Positions 1 to 3,785 of a DNA stretch of 6,233 nucleotides are shown here, one piece after another. The stretch covers positions 1-6,233 of the forward strand of contig UQQL01000087.1 of the NCBI GenBank assembly GCA_900543275.1, written 5' to 3'. The stretch comes from an uncultured Collinsella sp. GTDB lineage: Bacteria > Actinomycetota > Coriobacteriia > Coriobacteriales > Coriobacteriaceae. The position numbers were made by a program, and so were the translations under genes. The stretch's first letter is position 1; every line of letters begins with the position of its first letter. The notes under the pieces are model-generated. The model was not told where the DNA came from. It saw only the letters and a program-made list of their open reading frames with translations, and did not search any database.

Positions 1-300
1 GGCGGAAAGCGGCGCGATGCCAAAGCTCATGAGCCACGTGGCGAGCGGATCGGACAGGCTCGTCGAGGCGACGGCGGACGAGGCGAAGCCCACGAGCGTG
101 ATGGCGACCTGGATGGTAGCCAACAGCTGATCGGAGTCGGCGGCGAGCTGGACGGCGCGCTCGGCGCGCTTATCGCCCTCCTCGGCATCGTGCTCCAGCA
201 CGGCGCGCTTAGCCGTGGTGAGAGCCATCTCGGACATAGAGAAGTAGCCGTTGATGAGGGTCAAAACGAGGGTGGTGATAAGGGAGATGGTTATGTCCAT
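1..300 (-). CDS. CNNM/DUF21 domain membrane protein (CorC/HlyC-type), N-terminal part, cut by left edge
   Basis: An open frame of exactly 100 codons starts at the ATG at 300-298 and runs off position 1 without a stop. The product starts MDITISLITTLVLTLINGYF, a first membrane helix at about residues 3-21. SMSEMALTTAKR (21-32) matches the N-x-x-F-x-x-x-E-x-A-L signature of the CNNM (DUF21) domain. A charged stretch follows (36-50), then LLATIQVAITLVGF (59-72), the conserved start of the second hydrophobic unit. Full-length relatives are about 430 residues, with CNNM helices, a CBS pair and a CorC/HlyC C-terminal domain; those parts lie outside the window. The family is linked to Mg2+/Co2+ efflux or tolerance, and the name hemolysin is historical. 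A GGAGG (320-316) is 15 nt before the ATG, which is long, but there is no closer in-frame start upstream. The 108-bp gap to the upstream gene has GC-rich dyads without a U-tract and no clear promoter, so co-transcription is possible. Confidence 0.85.
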   Translation of the reverse strand, partial: MDITISLITTLVLTLINGYFSMSEMALTTAKRAVLEHDAEEGDKRAERAVQLAADSDQLLATIQVAITLVGFASSAVASTSLSDPLATWLMSFGIAPLSA

Positions 301-408
301 CGGGAGTTTCTCGAACCTCCAAGATTCGGGACGTTGGGTAGTAAGCGTAGGTGACGGATAGGGCAATTGCGCCGGTCGCCCGTGCGAGCGGGGCCGTGGG
401 CGCGGTCG

Positions 409-1092
409 CTAGATTACGAAGAGGATCACCGCCATGAACTGGAAGATGCTGCCGGCGAGCACCCACAAGTGGAAAACACTGTGCAGATAGCGCACGTTTT
501 TGGCGATATAGAACGGCACGCCCGCGGTGTAGCACACGCCGCCGACGGCGAGCAGGGCAAGTGCCACGGGGTTGAGCAGCGCCACAAGTTCGGGCAGCTT
601 AAAGACAACGAGCCAGCCCATCAGCAGGTAGACCAGGCCGCTTGCCCAGTGCGGTTGACGCTCGCGCATAAAGCACTCGAGGGCGATGCCGATAATGGCG
701 ATGGCCCATACGGCAAAGAACAGCACGGCGCCGCCGTCGTTTGCGAGCGTGATGAGGCAAAACGGCGTATAGCTGCCGGCTATGAGCAGGTAGATGCAGC
801 TGTGGTCGATGATGCGGAACACGCGCTTGGCGCGCGCGGGTTGAATCGCATGGTAGAGCGTGGAGGCTAGGTATTCGAGAATAATACTGGCGCCGTAGAC
901 GATTGCCGCGGCCATGTGGGCCGGGCCACCGCCGCGCAGTGCAGCGAATACGATCAGGAGCACCAGACCCGCGATACCCAGCAAGCAGCCGACACCATGG
1001 GTGACGGAGTTCATGATCTCCTCGCCCACCGTGTAGTGCGGAACGGCCGCGGCCTTGGGTCGCGGCTTGGAACTGTCGCTCGAATCGGACAT
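409..1092 (-). CDS. Hemolysin III family / PAQR-type seven-helix membrane protein (TrhA-like)
   Basis: The product has 227 residues, close to the usual 210-230 of the family, with about seven hydrophobic segments after a polar, Ser- and Lys-containing N-terminus of about 20 residues. Family motifs are all present: E24-x3-N-S-x-T-H (His32), A-S-T-L-Y-H (76-81), D96-H97-S, AGSYTPF (105-111), and near the C-terminus H204-x3-H208-L-W-V-L-A-G. In PAQR proteins the conserved Ser, Asp and His residues form a metal (Zn) site in the membrane, linked to hydrolase-like activity. Bacterial members are implicated in membrane homeostasis; a true haemolytic role is weakly supported. I chose the ATG at 1092 because GGAGG at 1108-1104 precedes it by 11 nt. 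A TTG at 1110 is in frame but overlaps that ribosome-binding site, so it is unlikely. The gene is divergent from the hydrolase at 1279. The CNNM gene starts 108 bp downstream, so the pair may be an operon. Confidence 0.9.
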   Translation of the reverse strand: MSDSSDSSKPRPKAAAVPHYTVGEEIMNSVTHGVGCLLGIAGLVLLIVFAALRGGGPAHMAAAIVYGASIILEYLASTLYHAIQPARAKRVFRIIDHSCIYLLIAGSYTPFCLITLANDGGAVLFFAVWAIAIIGIALECFMRERQPHWASGLVYLLMGWLVVFKLPELVALLNPVALALLAVGGVCYTAGVPFYIAKNVRYLHSVFHLWVLAGSIFQFMAVILFVI

Positions 1093-1127
1093 GCCGGTTA
1101 CATCCTCCAACGTAAAGAGTTCTCAAC

Positions 1128-1157
1128 ACTATATCAAAGCGTCTGGGTGCGTGCGAA
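1128..1157 (-). promoter_or_regulatory. Probable sigma-70-type promoter for the hemolysin III gene
   Basis: Read on the minus strand, TTCGCA (1157-1152) and TATAGT (1133-1128) are separated by 18 bp. The -10 matches the consensus at 5 of 6 positions and the -35 at 4 of 6. Transcription would start near 1121, giving a leader of about 29 nt that carries the GGAGG ribosome-binding site. This is the best match in the short intergenic region, assigned by eye. Confidence 0.5.
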
Positions 1158-1199
1158 ATTTGCACCATACGTGACCCTTTGTTTACCCATTCTTTGCCT

Positions 1200-1213
1200 G
1201 TTGACGCATCAAC
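1200..1213. promoter_or_regulatory. Operator candidate, copy 1 (palindrome over the -35 box)
   Basis: GTTGACGCATCAAC is one base away from the perfect 14-bp palindrome GTTGATGCATCAAC (C instead of T at position 6). It covers the -35 element TTGACG of the rightward promoter. A near-identical copy lies 45 bp downstream. A dimeric repressor bound here would block polymerase. No regulator gene is present in the window, so the binding protein is unknown. Confidence 0.5.
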
Positions 1214-1229
1214 GGCGAACGTCCATAAT
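1201..1229 (+). promoter_or_regulatory. Promoter of the alpha/beta hydrolase gene
   Basis: TTGACG (1201-1206) and CATAAT (1224-1229) are separated by exactly 17 bp. Each matches the housekeeping consensus at 5 of 6 positions. Transcription would start near 1236, leaving a leader of about 43 nt with TAGGAG at 1265-1270, 8 nt before the ATG. The -35 overlaps one palindrome, and the second palindrome falls just after the expected start point. This arrangement suggests repression by a dimeric DNA-binding protein. Confidence 0.65.
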
Positions 1230-1244
1230 GCGCTTGCATTAAAT

Positions 1245-1258
1245 GTTGATGCATTAAC
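1245..1258. promoter_or_regulatory. Operator candidate, copy 2 (palindrome at the start of the transcript)
   Basis: GTTGATGCATTAAC is one base away from the same perfect palindrome GTTGATGCATCAAC (T instead of C at position 11). It shares 12 of 14 bases with copy 1. With its flanks, ATGTTGATGCATTAACAT (1243-1260) is an 18-bp dyad with one mismatched pair. An extra half-site, TGCATTAA at 1235-1242, repeats 1250-1257 exactly. The site falls at about +9 to +22 of the predicted transcript. Confidence 0.5.
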
Positions 1259-1278
1259 ATCTTATAGGAGAATACCGC

Positions 1279-2244
1279 ATGGCTCAAAACGCACATTCCC
1301 ATCGAAAGCTCAAGATAGCCGGCATCGTTGCACTGGTGCTCGTTGTCGCGCTGCTGGGGTTTGCCGGCAACTTCTTGTTCGACTTTGCCCTGAATCCCCA
1401 AGCGCCCTACACCATGAAGATGATGCAGGACGGCAAGGACGCCGAAAAGGGCGAGCAGATTGACGCCGAGGAGGGCGAGGCACGGGCGTGGTTTAAGGAA
1501 AACCGCGAGAGCAGCAGCCTCACCGCGGACGACGGGACCGAGCTTGCCGCCTGGTATTTTGCTGCGTCGGAGAGCACGCACGACTACGCCGTCTGCCTGC
1601 ATGGATATACCAACGAGCCCATCGGTATGGCCCGATACGTCAAGCGATTCCACGACCGCGGCATGAACGTACTCGCACCCGCCGCCCGCGCCCACGAGCG
1701 CTCCGGCGGCGACTATATCGGCATGGGTTGGCCCGAGCGGCTCGATGTCGTTGCATGGATTGGGCGGATCGTTCAGGCTGACCCCGAGGCGCGCATCCTG
1801 GTCTTTGGCGAGTCGATGGGTGCGGCAACCGCCATGAACGTCGCGGGGGAATCTTTGCCGTCCAACGTGAAATGCATCATCGAGGACTGCGGTTATACGA
1901 GTGTTTGGGACGAGTTTTCCCTGCAGCTCAAGGATGTATTTGGGCTGCCCAGCTTTCCCTTGCTCGATGTAGCAAACTTGGTGTGCAACGTGCGCGCGGG
2001 CTACGACTTTCATGAGGCAAGCAGTGTGGAGCAACTCAAACACGCGACGGTTCCCATGCTGTTTATCCACGGCGACCAGGACACCTTTGTGCCGTACAGC
2101 ATGCTCGACCAAAACTACGACGCGTGCGCCAGCAAGGTCAAGCAAAAGCTCACCATCCATGGCGCCACCCACGCCAAGAGTGCGCAAGTTGACCCCGAGC
2201 TCTACTGGAATACGGTCGACGACTTCCTCGACGAGAATTTTTAG
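1279..2244 (+). CDS. Membrane-anchored alpha/beta hydrolase (COG1073-like serine hydrolase)
   Basis: The 321-residue product has a short basic N-terminus (HRKLK) and one hydrophobic helix at about 13-30. With no obvious lipobox or signal-peptidase site, it is probably an N-terminal anchor with the catalytic domain outside the membrane. The hydrolase fold is complete: H108-G-Y-T (oxyanion-hole strand), G177-E-S-M-G181 with nucleophile Ser179, H-G-D-Q-D268-T-F-V-P with the acid Asp268, and G-A-T-H298 with the catalytic His. YIGMGWPERLDV (146-157) is typical of the family of predicted esterases or peptidases that often read RAHGxSxG just before it. Here that motif is RAHERSGG, with Glu in place of Gly. 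The substrate is unknown. The ATG at 1279 is supported by TAGGAG 8 nt upstream. The gene stands alone, with its own promoter flanked by two palindromes and a strong terminator behind it. It is divergent from the hemolysin III gene and convergent with the DUF362 gene. Confidence 0.9.
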   Translation: MAQNAHSHRKLKIAGIVALVLVVALLGFAGNFLFDFALNPQAPYTMKMMQDGKDAEKGEQIDAEEGEARAWFKENRESSSLTADDGTELAAWYFAASESTHDYAVCLHGYTNEPIGMARYVKRFHDRGMNVLAPAARAHERSGGDYIGMGWPERLDVVAWIGRIVQADPEARILVFGESMGAATAMNVAGESLPSNVKCIIEDCGYTSVWDEFSLQLKDVFGLPSFPLLDVANLVCNVRAGYDFHEASSVEQLKHATVPMLFIHGDQDTFVPYSMLDQNYDACASKVKQKLTIHGATHAKSAQVDPELYWNTVDDFLDENF

Positions 2245-2290
2245 GCAAATAGTACGGTTTACTGATCTATCTGACGCCCCAGCACTTCCG

Positions 2291-2329
2291 AAAAGCCGCC
2301 CGCGAGCTTTGTGCTCGAGGGCGGCTTTT
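2291..2329. terminator. Bidirectional intrinsic terminator between convergent genes
   Basis: AAAAGCCGCCC (2291-2301) pairs perfectly with GGGCGGCTTTT (2319-2329). Inside them, after one mismatch, CGAGC pairs with GCTCG around a 5-nt loop (TTTGT). The A-tract on one side and T-tract on the other give a U-run to transcripts from either strand. It lies 47 nt after the hydrolase stop and 48 nt after the stop of the convergent DUF362 gene, so it can end both. A weaker 7-bp repeat (GCTTTTG 2324-2330, CAAAAGC 2345-2351) overlaps its right arm. Confidence 0.93.
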
Positions 2330-2376
2330 GCTCAACTAACGCTACAAAAGCGCTTGATATGTCCAATAACTAGATG

Positions 2377-3582
2377 CTATTTGACCTCGATGAGCTCGTA
2401 CTTGCTCGTGCCCAGGCCGATCTTCTCGGCATGCGCGATGCACGCGCGCCAGTCGGTGTCGGGATGCGTGATGCAGAAGGGATCCTTGGCCTGCTCGCCC
2501 TCCAGATGCTCGTGATTATACTCCATCTTGGCCGCGCTGTCGGTAAGCTCGGTGTTAGGCAGCGGCTCGGACGCCAGGACGGCGTCGGCGCAGGCCTGGT
2601 CGATGGCGACCGGGTCGAAGCTCGCGAACATGCCAATGTCGTTGACGATGGGCGTGTCGTTTTCGGGGTGGCAGTCGCAGTTGGGGCTGATGTCCATGGC
2701 AAGCGAGATGTGGAAGCTGGGGCGATCCTGAACAATGGCCTTCGTGTACTCAGCGATCTTGTAGTTGAGCACGTCGGCCGCGGCATCATAGTCGGGCTTG
2801 ATGCAGTCCTGGTTGCACGCCGCAATGCAACGGCCGCAGCCCACGCAGCGATCGTGGTCGATAGCGGCGACGTGAACCGTACGGGTGTTGCCGTTGGCAA
2901 GCTCGCGCTCACGCGTACCGTCAAACGTGATGGCGCTGTGCGCGCATATCTTCTCGCAGGCACGGCAACCTACGCAGTTGGTGGTATCGACGCTCGGCTT
3001 GCCAGCGGCGTGCTGCTCCATCTTGCCGGCACGGCTGCCGCCGCCCATACCCAGGTTCTTCATGGCACCGCCAAAGCCGGCCTGCTCATGGCCCTTAAAG
3101 TGGGTGAGGCTGATCACGATGTCGGCATCCATGAGTGCCTGACCGATCTTTGCCTCGCGCACGTACTCACCGCCCTCGACCGGGACGAGCGCCTCGTCGG
3201 TACCCTTGAGGCCGTCGGCGATGATGATCTGGCAACCCGTGGCATACGGGGTAAAGCCGTTCTGGTAGGCGGTGTCGATGTGCTCGAGCGCATTTTTGCG
3301 GCTACCCACATAGAGCGTGTTGCAGTCGGTAAGGAAGGGCTTGCCGCCCAGCTCCTTCACGACGTCCGCGACGGCTCGGGCGTAGTTGGGGCGCAAAAAG
3401 CCCAGGTTGCCCAGCTCACCAAAGTGAATCTTGATGGCGACAAACTTGTTCTCGAAGTCGATCTGCTCAATGCCGGCGCGGCGAATGAGGCGCTTGAGTT
3501 TGTCGAGCTGGCTCTCGCGAGCATGCGTGCGCAGGTTGGTAAAGTACACCTTAGCGGGTGCTGCGGGTGCAGTTGCGGTCAT
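2377..3582 (-). CDS. DUF362 domain protein with two [4Fe-4S] ferredoxin motifs
   Basis: The 401-residue product is probably cytoplasmic, since it has no signal peptide or membrane helix. The N-terminal DUF362 half includes IKIHFGELGNLGFLRP (50-65) and SLTHFKGHEQAGFGGAMKN (158-176). A bacterial ferredoxin insert follows with Cys203, 206, 209 and 213 and Cys246, 249, 252 and 256, each set spaced C-x2-C-x2-C-x3-C, enough for two [4Fe-4S] clusters. Neither set has the Pro that usually follows the last Cys (KICAHSAI and AACNQDCI). The C-terminal DUF362 part has SPNCDCHPEND (Cys302, Cys304) and FDPVAIDQACADAV (322-335), both characteristic of this group. The family is implied in electron transfer or iron-sulfur chemistry, but its reaction is not established. 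The ATG at 3582 has AGGGG (3595-3591) 8 nt upstream. The permease upstream is in the same orientation, but a repeat element and a candidate promoter separate them. Confidence 0.92.
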   Translation of the reverse strand: MTATAPAAPAKVYFTNLRTHARESQLDKLKRLIRRAGIEQIDFENKFVAIKIHFGELGNLGFLRPNYARAVADVVKELGGKPFLTDCNTLYVGSRKNALEHIDTAYQNGFTPYATGCQIIIADGLKGTDEALVPVEGGEYVREAKIGQALMDADIVISLTHFKGHEQAGFGGAMKNLGMGGGSRAGKMEQHAAGKPSVDTTNCVGCRACEKICAHSAITFDGTRERELANGNTRTVHVAAIDHDRCVGCGRCIAACNQDCIKPDYDAAADVLNYKIAEYTKAIVQDRPSFHISLAMDISPNCDCHPENDTPIVNDIGMFASFDPVAIDQACADAVLASEPLPNTELTDSAAKMEYNHEHLEGEQAKDPFCITHPDTDWRACIAHAEKIGLGTSKYELIEVK

Positions 3583-3624
3583 AGATATATCCCCTCGGTC
3601 TATATGGCGTTACAGACATAGAGG

Positions 3625-3655
3625 ATGGTACCCGTTGAAGTGGGGTTGAAGTCAA
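3625..3655 (-). promoter_or_regulatory. Candidate promoter of the DUF362 gene with a long 19-bp spacer
   Basis: On the minus strand TTGACT (3655-3650, 5 of 6 consensus) and TACCAT (3630-3625, 4 of 6) are 19 bp apart. Transcription would start near 3617, giving a leader of about 35 nt. A 19-bp spacer is unfavourable without help and is known from promoters activated by DNA distortion (MerR family). The weak -10 makes this assignment tentative. Confidence 0.4.
3634..3652 (-). repeat. Direct repeat with 11-bp period inside the DUF362 promoter
   Basis: The minus strand reads ACTTCAAC, CCC, ACTTCAAC: two identical 8-mers with an 11-bp period, about one helical turn. They lie between the predicted -35 and -10, with the first copy overlapping the -35. 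Tandem half-sites one turn apart are typical of binding sites for OmpR-type response regulators and some activators. The binding protein is unknown. Confidence 0.45.
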
Positions 3656-3667
3656 GCACGGCCACTC

Positions 3668-3783
3668 ATTGGGGACAGACTTAAATGAGTGCCGCCAGGG
3701 ACAGTCCTTGCCAGTCCGGCCGGCGAGCCGGCGGATCGGCAAAGACTGTCCCCAACGACTAGTCATTTAAGAACGTCCCCAAT
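3668..3783. repeat. Nested inverted-repeat element (REP/MITE-like), four arms
   Basis: The outer arms at 3669-3688 and 3763-3782 match at 17 of 20 positions as inverted repeats; the outermost 8 bases (TTGGGGAC) are identical, and one more A-T pair extends the arms to 3668 and 3783. The inner arms, GGGACAGTCCTTGCC (3698-3712) and GGCAAAGACTGTCCC (3738-3752), pair at 14 of 15. The centre, 3715-3735, forms a GC-rich hairpin with one bulged G and a CGAG loop. All four arms carry versions of the same core, (G)GGGACAG..CTT, so the element is a nested set of four related motifs. It starts 2-3 bp beyond the permease stop codon. It encodes no protein. There is no U-run after it, so it is not a standard intrinsic terminator, although the folded RNA could protect or attenuate the permease transcript. 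Short G-rich palindromes of this kind are often REP sequences mobilised by RAYT (IS200-like) transposases. That identification is my inference. Confidence 0.75.
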
Positions 3784-3785
3784 TG

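Noticed and set aside
361..408. GC-rich dyads between hemolysin III and the CNNM gene as a terminator
   Set aside because: Short stems such as GCCC/GGGC can be drawn, but none is followed by a T-tract on the minus strand. I could not support a terminator.
1093..1110. Upstream TTG start for the hemolysin III gene
   Set aside because: The TTG at 1110 overlaps the GGAGG that serves the ATG at 1092, and no other ribosome-binding site lies in front of it. The six extra residues have no family support.
1183..2187. Minus-strand open frame of 334 codons
   Set aside because: It is antisense to the hydrolase, which has an intact catalytic triad and good start signals. The frame also runs through the hydrolase's promoter region.
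2374..3621. Long plus-strand open frame of 415 codons
   Set aside because: It lies fully antisense to the DUF362 gene, which has complete family motifs and a ribosome-binding site. The plus-strand product has no recognisable domain. Long antisense frames are expected in high-GC DNA.
3668..3783. CRISPR array or intrinsic terminator
   Set aside because: The repeats are inverted and nested, not regularly spaced direct repeats with unique spacers. No U-run follows the hairpin on either strand, so it does not qualify as a standard terminator.
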